Part shown: positions 18,312-27,277 of the stretch, in pieces
Layout of the letters: every line of letters begins with the position of its first letter
Numbering within the stretch: position 1 is the stretch's first letter
DNA from: Stappia stellulata DSM 5886
Lineage (GTDB): Bacteria > Pseudomonadota > Alphaproteobacteria > Rhizobiales > Stappiaceae
DNA length: 64,000 nt
Reading direction: 5' to 3'
NCBI RefSeq assembly: GCF_000423705.1
Contig: NZ_AUIM01000010.1
Location: 62,001-126,000, forward strand
Translations under genes and position numbers: made by a program
Notes under the pieces: model-generated
What the model saw: the letters and a program-made list of their open reading frames with translations, nothing else
The model's database searches: none
What the model was told of the DNA's origin: nothing

Positions 18312-19534
18312 CTGGATGCCTCCCGCACGTCCCGACGCGTCGCCCCCCCGTGGCGCTCCAGCGTGCGGGAAAGGGCGCTTTCCAGGATCGAGCACACCGC
18401 TGGTTCGAGATAGTCCGCGGCCGCCTCGAGCGCACCCTTCGACAGCCGCGCGTAAAGATCCGGCGATGCGGCGATCCGCTCGATGCAGGCCGCGAGGGCG
18501 GCCGCGTCGCCGGCCGCGGCATGGTAGCCGTTGACACCATCCGCAATATTTTCCGCAACACCGCCGATGTCGGTCGAGATCACCGGCACGGCGTGCGAGA
18601 ACGCCTCGATCGTCGCCCGCCCGAACGCCTCGCGGCCGATGGTCGGATAGACCAGAAGGTCGACCTGCGGAAAGAATTCGGCCGGCGTCGTCCATCCGAG
18701 AAAGCGTGTGCGGTTCACCGGAAACAGCGCCCGAGTTTCCTCCGCGAAGCTGTCGCGGCCGGTGCCGCCGATGACGAATTCGACATTGCCCTGCGCGGAC
18801 AAAAGGCGCGCCGCCTCCGCGAGCACGCCAAACCCCTTGAACCGGGTCTGGACGCCGAGAAACCCGACGCGCAACGGTCGGTCGGCGGGAAGGCTGCGCG
18901 GCGCGTCGGCGTGCACCGCGTCGATCACCGCGGGAACCCGATAGGCGGCCGCGCGGGGGAAATAGCCCTCGTCGAGATGCCGCTGCACGATGTCCCGCGA
19001 TTCGCCGATCACGGCATCGACGAGACGTGAAAATTGCCGGCGACCGAAGGACCCGGCATAGCAGCTGGCGCACTGGGCCGGGCAGTTCTTCCCGTCGCGC
19101 TGCATGACGCCGTTCCAGCACATCATGAAGGCGCTGAAGATCGTGTGCGCGACCGGGATGCCGGCCGCGCGCGCGGCCGCCCAGGAGGCGACATTGATGT
19201 TTTCGATGCTGACCGTCAGCATGATGTCGGGTCGGAAATCGGAAATCTCCCGCCGCATTGCAAGAAAGGCGCGCGGGTTGCCGTTCTCGAGCGCGTGCCA
19301 GACGAGCTTCTTCCAGGCCGGACGGGAGGTGTAATAGTTCCAGTAGATGTTGAGACTGCGGATGCGGTGGACGGGAACGCCCTCGTAGATCTCGTGCCGG
19401 TCGTCCTCGCCGACATTGACAACGCGCACGTCATGGCCGGCCGCAACCAGCATCTTCGCCAGCAACAGGGAAGAGATCGGCCCTCCCCCGTCGGCAAAGG
19501 GCGGGAAAGCGGCACAGGGCATCAAAATGCGCAT
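18308..19534 (-). CDS. Glycosyltransferase family 4
   Basis: A 408-residue GT-B enzyme. The N-terminal lobe has MRILMPCAAFPPFADGGGP, and the donor lobe has RVGFLGVQTRFKGFGVLAEA and LLVYPTIGREAFGRATIEAF with the GT4 Glu pattern. An unusual Cys cluster, NCPAQCASCYAGSFGRRQF (about residues 152-170), resembles one in sugar transferases that have a small metal-site loop. ATG 19534 is preferred because MRILMPC is the usual GT4 opening; a TTG at 19567 in the same frame would add 11 residues. It is the first gene of the minus-strand flippase/GH5/hydrolase unit and probably assembles the repeat unit on its lipid carrier. Confidence 0.86.
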   Translation of the reverse strand: MRILMPCAAFPPFADGGGPISSLLLAKMLVAAGHDVRVVNVGEDDRHEIYEGVPVHRIRSLNIYWNYYTSRPAWKKLVWHALENGNPRAFLAMRREISDFRPDIMLTVSIENINVASWAAARAAGIPVAHTIFSAFMMCWNGVMQRDGKNCPAQCASCYAGSFGRRQFSRLVDAVIGESRDIVQRHLDEGYFPRAAAYRVPAVIDAVHADAPRSLPADRPLRVGFLGVQTRFKGFGVLAEAARLLSAQGNVEFVIGGTGRDSFAEETRALFPVNRTRFLGWTTPAEFFPQVDLLVYPTIGREAFGRATIEAFSHAVPVISTDIGGVAENIADGVNGYHAAAGDAAALAACIERIAASPDLYARLSKGALEAAADYLEPAVCSILESALSRTLERHGGATRRDVREASR

Positions 19535-19909
19535 GACGTCCGGGATGTCCTCGGTCTGTTTCCACAAGGCAGGGGCGCCCTGGCGGGCGGCGCGAGCCTG
19601 CCGACGATCGCAAGATCAGTAGCCCGGCACATCTTAACCTGCCGTGTCCTGGAAGGGGAGACGGTCTCTGCGCGGCAAAAAACCCTCAATGAGCTTAACC
19701 GGACCTTTCCGGGAAACCCAGACGCGGAGCCGGCACAGCCGTTCACGATTGCTTAACCAAACCGGCAATCGTTGGCCGGGGGGGCGAAACCTCAACCTGT
19801 CGTTCATGCGCGGCAGCTAGCGTGGGGTAGATCCAGCCCTGCCCGCAAGGCTCGGAGCCAACACCGGACACCGGCCAAACCGGCCGCTACAGGACATTTT
19901 GCAGGACGC
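19535..19909. other. Divergent intergenic region of the polysaccharide locus
   Basis: About 375 non-coding bases between the GT4 gene and the deacetylase gene, which point away from each other. The region should hold both promoters. It contains the 8-bp inverted repeat at 19745-19772. I see no open frame with a credible start signal in it. Confidence 0.55.
19745..19772. promoter_or_regulatory. Perfect 8-bp inverted repeat, candidate operator
   Basis: ACGATTGC at 19745-19752 and GCAATCGT at 19765-19772 are exact reverse complements separated by 12 A/C-rich bases. The centres of the two arms are 20 bases apart, about two helical turns, as expected for a dimeric or tetrameric regulator in the divergent promoter region of the polysaccharide genes. 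The regulator is unknown. Confidence 0.4.
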
Positions 19910-20995
19910 ATGGTTGCGCAACTGACCACCACGCCCAGACTGAGCCGGACGGACCGCTGGAAGCGTCGCGTCAAGACGCTTGGATTGCGCGTTCTGTCGG
20001 CGAGCGGCGCGACCCGCCTGATCGCCCGCCGCTACGGTGGGCGCGGCGTCATTTTGATGTTCCACGATTTCACCCGCGATCCGCGCCGCGATCTCGACCA
20101 GGGATGCCGCATCGAGGATTTCAGCCGGATTCTTGCTCATCTGCGCAAAACCGGCCGCGACATCGTCACCCTCGACGAGGCGCAGCGCCGGCTTGCCGAC
20201 CCGGCGGCGCGCCGTTTCGCCGTGCTCACCTTCGACGACGGGTATCGCTCGAACATCGATCTCGCCCTTCCGGAGATGGAGCGCTTCGAGGCCCCGGCGA
20301 CGATCTATGTTCCGACCGCCATGATCTCCCGCGACATCAACGCCTGGTGGCTCGGCCTGACCGCCCTGTTCCGCGACCGCGACCAGATCGAAATCGAGCC
20401 GATGGGCGTGCGCTATTGCTGTCCGGACCTGGACAGCAAGATCGCCGGCCTGCGCCGCGTGCTCGCCTGGGTCTGGGACGACTTCACCCGCAGTGAAATG
20501 CTTGGCCCGACATTTGCGCGCCACGGCATCTTCCTCGCCGACATCGTCGACCGCGCGGCCATCGACGAGGCCGGCATGATCGCGGCCGACCGTCACCCGC
20601 TGATCGAGATCGGCGCCCACACGGTGAACCACCGGGCGCTCTCGCTCCTGGACGACGCGGACGTGCGGGCGGAGATGACCGGCAACAAGCGCTTTCTGGA
20701 GGAGCGTCTGCAGCGGGAGGTCCCGCATTTCGCCTATCCCTACGGCGCGCCGTCGCTTTCGGGCGCTCGCGAGCCGCGAATGGCCCGCGAGGCCGGATTC
20801 CGCTCCGCCGTCACGACAACGCCCGGATGCCTGTTCCCGGCCCATGCCGACAGCCCGTTCACCCTGCCCCGGCAGAACGCAGAATACACCGAAGACGGCG
20901 CCGCCTATACCGCCTGTGGCACGGCCGGCCTGTTCCGCGCTCTTGCAAGCCGTGGCGGAAACCCGCTTGCAAGCCTCGCGGAAGCGACGACGTGA
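19910..20995 (+). CDS. Polysaccharide deacetylase family protein (CE4)
   Basis: A 361-residue carbohydrate esterase 4 homologue. The NodB core is GVILMFHDF, TFDDGY (Asp109/Asp110, catalytic base and metal), the metal pair His237/His241 in IGAHTVNHRAL and VPHFAYPYGAP. It probably removes N-acetyl groups from the exopolysaccharide or a precursor. A helical insertion (about 150-225) lies between the first motifs and the HTVNH segment. There is no clear signal peptide; a hydrophobic stretch is lacking at the N-terminus. ATG 19910 has a CAGGAC-like signal. The following GT4 gene starts 8 bases after the stop. Confidence 0.86.
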   Translation: MVAQLTTTPRLSRTDRWKRRVKTLGLRVLSASGATRLIARRYGGRGVILMFHDFTRDPRRDLDQGCRIEDFSRILAHLRKTGRDIVTLDEAQRRLADPAARRFAVLTFDDGYRSNIDLALPEMERFEAPATIYVPTAMISRDINAWWLGLTALFRDRDQIEIEPMGVRYCCPDLDSKIAGLRRVLAWVWDDFTRSEMLGPTFARHGIFLADIVDRAAIDEAGMIAADRHPLIEIGAHTVNHRALSLLDDADVRAEMTGNKRFLEERLQREVPHFAYPYGAPSLSGAREPRMAREAGFRSAVTTTPGCLFPAHADSPFTLPRQNAEYTEDGAAYTACGTAGLFRALASRGGNPLASLAEATT

Positions 20996-21003
20996 GGGCG
21001 GCG

Positions 21004-22176
21004 ATGCACAGCCACGAGCCCCTGGAGAGCGGCGCGGCCGGACCGGACCCGGTCTTCGCCGGCGACACGCTGGTGCATGTGGTGCGCCAGTACAAGCCCA
21101 GCGTCGGCGGACTGGAGGACTTCGTCGCCAGTCTGGTGGCGCGCCAGCGCGGCCGCTTCCGGCGCATCCGCATCATCACCTGCGACCGGCTGTTTCGCGG
21201 CGATGGCGCCAAGCTTGCCCACCGCGAGATCATCGATGGTGCGGAAGTGGTGCGCCTGCCCTATTTCGGCTCGACGCGCTATCCCGTCTGCCTCGGTTTC
21301 CTGCGCGAAATCGCCGATGCCGACCTCGTGCATGTCCATGCCATCGATTTCTTCTTCGACGCGCTGGCGGCAACGCGGCGGTTGCATGGCAAGCAATTGG
21401 TCGCCACCACCCATGGCGGCTTCTTCCACAGCTCCGACTATCGCCTGTTGAAGCGGATCTGGTTCCGCTCGATCACCCGGGCCTCCGCGAAACGCTACGG
21501 CGCGCTCGCATGCTGCAGCGAAAGCGACTACGAGCGCTTTGCTCGCGTCGCGCCCGAGAAGGTCCGGCTGATCGAAAACGGCGTCGACATCGAGAAATTC
21601 GCCGGCGCGGGATCGCCCGAACCGGCAAAGTCGCTGATCACCATCGGCCGTCTCGCCCACAACAAGCGCATCGACCTCCTGCTCGACGCCATGGCGCGCC
21701 TTGCAGCCGACGACCCGGAGTGGCGGCTTGCAATCGTCGGCACGCCGTTCGACTGGAGCCGGGCCGACGTCGAGACGATGATCGCGGACCGCGGTCTCGG
21801 CGCAAACGTCGATCTGCATGTGGGTCCGAGCGATGCGCAGATGCGCGATTTGCTCGGCAGGGCCAGCCTTTTTGTCAGCGCCTCGCAATACGAGGGCTTC
21901 GGGATCGCGCTGATCGAGGCGATGAGCGCGGGCCTTTCAAGCGTGGTCGAGCGAAACGCCGCCTTCACCGCCTTCGCGAACAAGCATGCCGGCATCGCGC
22001 TCAGCGATTTCCGCGAGCCCGAGGGCGCGGCGGACGCGATCCGCACGGCTTATGCCCGCGTCGCGCACGACCCGGCCGCTGCGCGCGAAACCGCCATCAC
22101 ACAGGCCCAAGCCTATTCCTGGGATGCGACAGCACTGCGCTACGAGGCACTGTACCGCGAGGTTCTCGGGCGCTGA
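21004..22176 (+). CDS. Glycosyltransferase family 4
   Basis: A 390-residue GT-B glycosyltransferase. The acceptor lobe begins GDTLVHVVRQYKPSVGGLED, typical of GT4; VHVHAIDFFFDALAA and TTHGGFFH follow, and the donor lobe has SLITIGRLAHNKRIDLLLDA and LFVSASQYEGFGIALIEAM with the E-x7-E pattern. GAGGG five bases before ATG 21004 supports this start; a GTG at 20992, overlapping the deacetylase stop, is an alternative. Its last 37 bases overlap the convergent polymerase gene. It probably adds one sugar of the exopolysaccharide repeat unit. Confidence 0.87.
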   Translation: MHSHEPLESGAAGPDPVFAGDTLVHVVRQYKPSVGGLEDFVASLVARQRGRFRRIRIITCDRLFRGDGAKLAHREIIDGAEVVRLPYFGSTRYPVCLGFLREIADADLVHVHAIDFFFDALAATRRLHGKQLVATTHGGFFHSSDYRLLKRIWFRSITRASAKRYGALACCSESDYERFARVAPEKVRLIENGVDIEKFAGAGSPEPAKSLITIGRLAHNKRIDLLLDAMARLAADDPEWRLAIVGTPFDWSRADVETMIADRGLGANVDLHVGPSDAQMRDLLGRASLFVSASQYEGFGIALIEAMSAGLSSVVERNAAFTAFANKHAGIALSDFREPEGAADAIRTAYARVAHDPAAARETAITQAQAYSWDATALRYEALYREVLGR

Positions 22177-23474
22177 AAACGAGGCGTCCCGGGCGCTGTC
22201 ACGGCCGGGCGCCTGTCCGCCGCAAACCCTGCCCAAACGTCCGTCGCCCCGACGCAAAGCCACAACAGCGCTGCCGTCTTGATCGAGTACAGCGAGTTCG
22301 ACACCACCATCAGCAGGCTGATGTAGGTCACGACCAGCGCGCGGAAGCGCCAGGCATCGCTTGAACGCACCGGCACGAAAACGAAGGCCGTCCACATGAC
22401 GATCACGCCGATCAGACCGAACTGGTGCAGCGTGTAGGCATAGCCGCTGTCGTCGAGAAATGTATCGACGCCCGAGACGCCGAACAGGCCCGCCAGATCG
22501 AGCTTGAGGAACAGGCGCGCGGAATGAAACCAGCGCCCGCCGAGATTGTCGTGCCAGCCAACCTGGGTGGTCGACAGGCCGTAAAGCACCAGCAACAGCG
22601 CAAGCATCGCCGGAACGAGCCACCACACGACGCGCGGCACGAAGCGGTAGACGACGAAAGCGGAGAAAAAGGCGATGCAGACGAACAGGCCGAAGCGGGC
22701 ATCGCCCAGGATGATCACGGTCGCGGAGGCCGCGAACAGCAGCTTGCGCCGGGCCATGTCCTTGCGAAACAGCGCCCACATGCCGAGAAAGGCGCCGAAG
22801 TTGCCCATCGAGACCGGTTCCAGGAACACCGAAGACACCCGGTGAATGCCGAGAAAGGGAAAGAAGTTCCGCCCCTCGGGACGAATGCCGCTGATGAAGA
22901 GGTCCGAACCTTCCGTGAAATTGTCGCCGGCGTTGATGGTCCCGCGCGCGATGTAATAGTCGTTGATGTTGACGTTGGCGAGAAAGACGTCGAGCAGGAA
23001 ATATTCGAACAGGCCGATGGCGATGACGATGCCGGCACAGGCCATCACCAGCTTGTCGACCGAGCGGATGTCGCGCACGCCCCGGCCGAGAAAGTAGAAG
23101 CAGATCGGGATCAGCCCGTCGCGGATCCCCTTCAGGTCGAGTTCCGGGCGCATTGCCAGGATCAGCGCCATATAGGCAAGATAGATTGTCAGTACGACAT
23201 AGAGATCGACCCGCCGCTCGAGCGCCAGCAGGAAGCCCGCGCCGATCAAGAGAACCTCCACCAGCATCACATGACTTGCCGAGATCCCCGTCACCCGGGT
23301 GTTGACGAAGGCGAGAAAGCAGTTGAACACCAGCGACGCGATGACGATGGCGAAGACCGCCCGCAGCCACAGGTCGTAGGTGTCGGGACGCGCGGTGAAC
23401 CGCGAAAACCCGTCTGGCAGAGACGCCGAACGCGGCTTTGGCGCGGGCGCGGAATCAGGCTGCGAGCGCCACAT
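22140..23474 (-). CDS. Polysaccharide polymerase-like (Wzy/O-antigen ligase-type) membrane protein
   Basis: A 444-residue polytopic protein with about ten membrane segments and one long periplasmic loop (about residues 150-215), the layout of Wzy polymerases and O-antigen ligases. It has no strongly conserved short motif, as usual for these proteins, so the call rests on topology and position. Its start overlaps the Wzz/ExoP-like gene by 20 bases, consistent with the normal pairing of polymerase and chain-length regulator. The 3' end overlaps the convergent GT4 gene by 37 bases. Confidence 0.72.
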   Translation of the reverse strand: MWRSQPDSAPAPKPRSASLPDGFSRFTARPDTYDLWLRAVFAIVIASLVFNCFLAFVNTRVTGISASHVMLVEVLLIGAGFLLALERRVDLYVVLTIYLAYMALILAMRPELDLKGIRDGLIPICFYFLGRGVRDIRSVDKLVMACAGIVIAIGLFEYFLLDVFLANVNINDYYIARGTINAGDNFTEGSDLFISGIRPEGRNFFPFLGIHRVSSVFLEPVSMGNFGAFLGMWALFRKDMARRKLLFAASATVIILGDARFGLFVCIAFFSAFVVYRFVPRVVWWLVPAMLALLLVLYGLSTTQVGWHDNLGGRWFHSARLFLKLDLAGLFGVSGVDTFLDDSGYAYTLHQFGLIGVIVMWTAFVFVPVRSSDAWRFRALVVTYISLLMVVSNSLYSIKTAALLWLCVGATDVWAGFAADRRPAVTAPGTPRFQRPRTSRYSAS

Positions 23475-25521
23475 TGCCGATCATCCTGTCCTGCCAGGGC
23501 TGCAACAGCGTCAGCGTCCGGTCGAGATCCTGGCGCGAGGTCTCGCCGAGAGTGGTGACGAGAAGGATCGCATCACTTTGCCCGAGCAGAACCGGCAAAT
23601 AGGGATTGGACAAGGCGGATCCGCCGTCGATCAACAAGAACTCGTCCTCGCCGGCGCCGATCTGGTCCGCTCCCGGCACATGGGTCTTTCCGTCCAGGCG
23701 CTCGACGGTGAAGGGGGCGGCGGCCCCGCCGCTGCGCGTCTGCACCGGAGCGACCCCACCCTCCTCGTAGGCGGGCGCCGCACGCCGACGGCTGGACAGG
23801 CGGGTGCGCTGCGGCTCCTGCGCGGGAAGCACCTCGCGTTGCGGCGCGGCCATGGCGGCAGCGGCATCGGTACGCGCCAGCAGCACGTCCTCGCCCATGT
23901 CATAGAGACCGCTGGCGATGGCGCGCACCAGAGGCGAAAGCGCGCGCTCCTTCCCGGGCGAAATCACCAGAATGTTCGCGGGACGCTCCTCGGCAAAGGC
24001 ATGACGCAGGGCATAGGCGATGCGCGTCACGGCGAGCTGGCGTTCGGCGGCGCGTGTGGCAGCGCTCTCGCCGGGCAGGAAGCGTTCGAGACGGGCCGGC
24101 GCCTCGCCGGTGCCCGGCGCGCTCAATCGCGCGATCAGCGGGACGCCGGTGCGCTCGACCAGTTCGCGGTCCGATCCGAGCTTGCCGTTGAGCATTTCCC
24201 AGGCGACGCCGCCGCCTGCCGCGAGTGCAAAGCCGAAGACGGCAGCGGCGGCCAGGACGATCAGTCCCGAGGGGCCGTTCGCCTTCAGCGGTGCCACCGC
24301 GCGCGAAATGATCCGCGAATTGCTGGTGTCGATTTCCTGCTGTTCCTGAAGTTCGTTGGCGCGGCCCAGGAAGGAATTGTACACGCTCCCGAGCGAGGCG
24401 GCCTCGTTCTCCAGCTGGCGCAGGCGGATTTGCGAGCGGCTCTGGTCGACATTGGTCGAGGCGAGCCTGTTCGCTTCGCCTTCCAGAGCCGCGACATTGG
24501 CCAGCGCGCGCTGCAGGTCGCTGTCGACCGAACGGCGCACGCGGGACAATTCGTCGGCGATGAGACGGCGGGTGTTGTCGAGCTGCGAGCGGAGCTCGCG
24601 CAGTTGCGGATGGTTCGCGCCAAGCGTGGTCGCCGCCTGGGCCTCGCGCTCCGCGATCCGGGCAAACTGCACGCGCAAGGATCCAAGGGTGGTTGTCTGC
24701 AGGTTGGCCGGAAGGCCTCCGGCCTCGATGTCGGTCACGGTGAGCGTCTTGAGCAGGTCCGCGTTCGACTTTGCCCGCTCCAGATCCACACGCGCCTGGG
24801 TCAGCTGGGTGTTGATGTCCTGAAGCTGCTGATCGACGACAAGGCCGCGCTGTCCGGTGCTGATCAGCCCGTTCTCGGCGCGGAAGCTCTCCACCGCCGC
24901 CTCCGCCGCCTCGACGCGCTTCTTGAGGTCGTCGGCCTGCTCCTGAAGCGCGACACTGGCACGCAAGGTGGCGTCCGCGCGCGAGCGACGGGCCTCGTCG
25001 AGATAGGCCCGCGCCGCCTCGTTGGCGATCGCGGCGGCCGCGAAGCGGTCGGGATGACGCATGATGATGTCGATGACGAACGCTTTTTCGACCCGGACGG
25101 CCTGAAGTCTCTTCTTCAGCCCGGCAATCGCGGCAGCGCGGATATCCTCCTCGGTCGGTGTCGGCGCTTCACGACCGAGCAAACGCGAAAGCAGCCCGTT
25201 TCCGGGCAGTTGCGTGATCGCGGGATCCTCGACAAGCTTGAGACGCTCGACGACATCCTCCAGAACCGCCTGCGAGAGAATCACATAGGTCTGGCTGTCG
25301 ACGGCCAGCTTCTGCAGGCCCTCTCCATTGTCGCGAGCCAGAATGTCGTTGCCGACAATCTGCAGACCCTGCGGCTCGATCAAGAGCTCGGCACTGGTGC
25401 TGTATTCCGGCGTCTTCATGGCGAGAAATGCCAGCGCAAACACCATGAAAACAATCGGCAACGCGATCAACCATCGGATCCGCTTCCGCAAAATGCCGGG
25501 AATCTGATAGATATCGATCAT
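23455..25521 (-). CDS. Wzz/ExoP-like polysaccharide co-polymerase with degenerate kinase domain
   Basis: A 688-residue inner-membrane protein. Residues 1-45 hold a cytoplasmic start (YQIPGILRKRIRW) and the first membrane helix, followed by a Wzz domain (YSTSAELLIEPQGLQ), long coiled coils about residues 190-400, and a second membrane helix near 413-438. The C-terminal 250 residues correspond to the BY-kinase part of ExoP/Wzc proteins, but the Walker A position reads VISPGKERALSP and no proper GxxGxGKT/S, Walker B pair or Tyr-rich tail is visible. It probably sets chain length with the overlapping polymerase, and any kinase activity must come from elsewhere or be absent. Confidence 0.85.
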   Translation of the reverse strand: MIDIYQIPGILRKRIRWLIALPIVFMVFALAFLAMKTPEYSTSAELLIEPQGLQIVGNDILARDNGEGLQKLAVDSQTYVILSQAVLEDVVERLKLVEDPAITQLPGNGLLSRLLGREAPTPTEEDIRAAAIAGLKKRLQAVRVEKAFVIDIIMRHPDRFAAAAIANEAARAYLDEARRSRADATLRASVALQEQADDLKKRVEAAEAAVESFRAENGLISTGQRGLVVDQQLQDINTQLTQARVDLERAKSNADLLKTLTVTDIEAGGLPANLQTTTLGSLRVQFARIAEREAQAATTLGANHPQLRELRSQLDNTRRLIADELSRVRRSVDSDLQRALANVAALEGEANRLASTNVDQSRSQIRLRQLENEAASLGSVYNSFLGRANELQEQQEIDTSNSRIISRAVAPLKANGPSGLIVLAAAAVFGFALAAGGGVAWEMLNGKLGSDRELVERTGVPLIARLSAPGTGEAPARLERFLPGESAATRAAERQLAVTRIAYALRHAFAEERPANILVISPGKERALSPLVRAIASGLYDMGEDVLLARTDAAAAMAAPQREVLPAQEPQRTRLSSRRRAAPAYEEGGVAPVQTRSGGAAAPFTVERLDGKTHVPGADQIGAGEDEFLLIDGGSALSNPYLPVLLGQSDAILLVTTLGETSRQDLDRTLTLLQPWQDRMIGNVALAA

Positions 25522-25746
25522 GCTCGCGCGCCGCCTGGATATCCGTTCGCGCCGCCGCCTGAACGGGGCCGAAGATGGTTCATGTGCCTTTCAAGCATTG
25601 CCCGAACATGGTTAACAATTCGCAAGTCCGCATGCCACCTGCGCTGGCGGACCCCGCTTTCGCCTTGCTGCGGATTTCCCTGCGCGGTTAGCACCTGATT
25701 TGCACTTCGGGCCTATGCTGCACCAACCATCGAGAGACCGAGGACC

Positions 25747-26532
25747 ATGAACAGCGCGCGCCCAACCGAACCCGCGACGAAAACACCGCCGCAGGTCCGC
25801 ATCGGCCCGGTCTCGATTGCCCGGTGCACCCAACGCGAGGCCATCGATCGCCTGCTGGCGCATGTGCCGGACGGGCCGGCCTTGCGGGTTGCCTTCGCCA
25901 ATGCGCATGGACTGTTGCTGGCGATGGATGACCCGCAATTCGCGCGAACGCTCGACGGCTTTCTCGTTCTGAACGACGGGATCGGCGCGGAAATCGGCGC
26001 GAAACTCCTTACCGGCGAAGGCTTTCCCGACAACCTCAACGGCACCGATTTCGTGCCCGCCCTGCTTGCCGCGGCGCCCGGGGGAACGCGTGTCTATCTC
26101 CTTGGCGCGAAGCCGGAAATCGTCGCCCGCGCGGCCGAGAAATTCGCCGCAGCCCATCCCCATATCCTGGTCTGCGGTCATCGCGACGGGTACTTCGGCC
26201 CCGACGATCACGGGGAAATCGTCGCGGAGATCAACACGGCCGCTCCCGACATCCTGCTGGTCGCCATGGGCAACCCGAAACAGGAGTATCTGATCGAGAC
26301 GCTGTCGCCGTCCCTCGACGTACCGCTTGCGCTCGGCGTCGGCGCGCTGTTCGATTTCACGGCCGGCGAGGTCGTGCGCGCGCCCGGCACGATGCGCCGG
26401 CTCGGACTGGAGTGGGTGTTTCGCTTCGCGCAGGAGCCCAAGCGCCTCGGCGGACGTTATACGCTCGGCGTTGTCCGCTATCTTTGGAAGATCGGCGGCC
26501 TCTGGGCTTCAGCGCGGTTGTCGCGCGGCTAG
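25747..26532 (+). CDS. WecG/TagA/CpsF family glycosyltransferase (GT26)
   Basis: A 261-residue GT26 enzyme that adds a sugar such as N-acetylmannosaminuronate or glucose to a lipid-linked precursor. Family motifs run in order: FLVLNDGIGAEIGAKLL, NLNGTDFVPALL, VYLLGAKPE, CGHRDGYFGP, ILLVAMGNPKQE, GVGALFDFTAGEVVRAP and RLGLEWVFRFAQEPKRLGGR. The last segment, the C-terminal basic helix, contacts the membrane in this family. It is read alone, divergently from the Wzz-like gene across 225 bases, and converges on cobK eight bases later. Length and motifs are complete. Confidence 0.92.
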   Translation: MNSARPTEPATKTPPQVRIGPVSIARCTQREAIDRLLAHVPDGPALRVAFANAHGLLLAMDDPQFARTLDGFLVLNDGIGAEIGAKLLTGEGFPDNLNGTDFVPALLAAAPGGTRVYLLGAKPEIVARAAEKFAAAHPHILVCGHRDGYFGPDDHGEIVAEINTAAPDILLVAMGNPKQEYLIETLSPSLDVPLALGVGALFDFTAGEVVRAPGTMRRLGLEWVFRFAQEPKRLGGRYTLGVVRYLWKIGGLWASARLSRG

Positions 26533-26539
26533 GGAGGCC

Positions 26540-27277
26540 TCACCGGTCCAGGCGCGCAATCCAGTCCAGAACCGCCTGCGTGTCGGCCACGGTTTCCACC
26601 GCGACCTGCGGCGGCCGGCTTGCGACGATCACCGGAAGGCCGAGACGCCGCGCAGCCTCGATCTTGGCGTACCCCCACGGTCCGCCGCTGTTCTTGGTGA
26701 CCACATGGGTCACACCGTGGTCGCGAAACGCCACGCATTCGGCATCCGCATTCGCCGGCGGACGACCAAGCACCAGCCGTCCAGGCGGCAACGGCTGATC
26801 CGGCGCGGGGGGATCGATCATTCGCATCAGGCAATCAAGATCGCGGCGCAGCGCGAAGACGCCGATGTCCTTGCGCCCGATGGCAAGGAACGGACGTGCG
26901 CCCTCGGGGAGTGCGGCAACCGCCTGCGTCAAGTCGGCCACCTCCCGCCAGTCGTCGCCCGCCCCCGGCCGCCACTGCGGCCGGTCGAGACGCAGCAGCG
27001 GAACTTGCATGCGCGCGCAGGCCGCAACGGCATTGGCGGTCATCGCCTGCGCGAACGGATGGGTCGCATCGATGACAGCCCCGACCGCGTTTTCAGCGAG
27101 ATAAGCGGAAAGGCCCTCGACGCCGCCGAACCCGCCGATCCGCGTTCTCGCCCCATAAACCTCGGGACGCGCCACGGCGCCGGCGAGCGAGACGACAATG
27201 TCATGCCGACCGTCTTCGCCCAACCGTGCGGCGAGCGCGCGCGCGTCTCCGGTACCGCCGAGAATCAGGAGGCGCAT
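26540..27277 (-). CDS. cobK: Precorrin-6A (cobalt-precorrin-6A) reductase CobK/CbiJ
   Basis: A 245-residue NAD(P)H-dependent reductase of the corrin macrocycle. The Rossmann start LLILGGTGDARALA, DATHPFAQAM and the signature KNSGGPWGYAKIEAARRLGLPVIV are diagnostic. In this locus the substrate is more likely cobalt-precorrin-6A, because the companion genes are of the CbiD/CbiG/CbiX type. The ATG at 27277 overlaps the end of cbiD by 13 bases, so the two are co-translated from the minus strand. Confidence 0.94.
   Translation of the reverse strand: MRLLILGGTGDARALAARLGEDGRHDIVVSLAGAVARPEVYGARTRIGGFGGVEGLSAYLAENAVGAVIDATHPFAQAMTANAVAACARMQVPLLRLDRPQWRPGAGDDWREVADLTQAVAALPEGARPFLAIGRKDIGVFALRRDLDCLMRMIDPPAPDQPLPPGRLVLGRPPANADAECVAFRDHGVTHVVTKNSGGPWGYAKIEAARRLGLPVIVASRPPQVAVETVADTQAVLDWIARLDR

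Noticed and set aside
23380-25698. 772-codon + strand frame opposite the Wzz/ExoP-like gene
   Set aside because: Antisense shadow caused by high third-position GC; no ribosome-binding site or domain.
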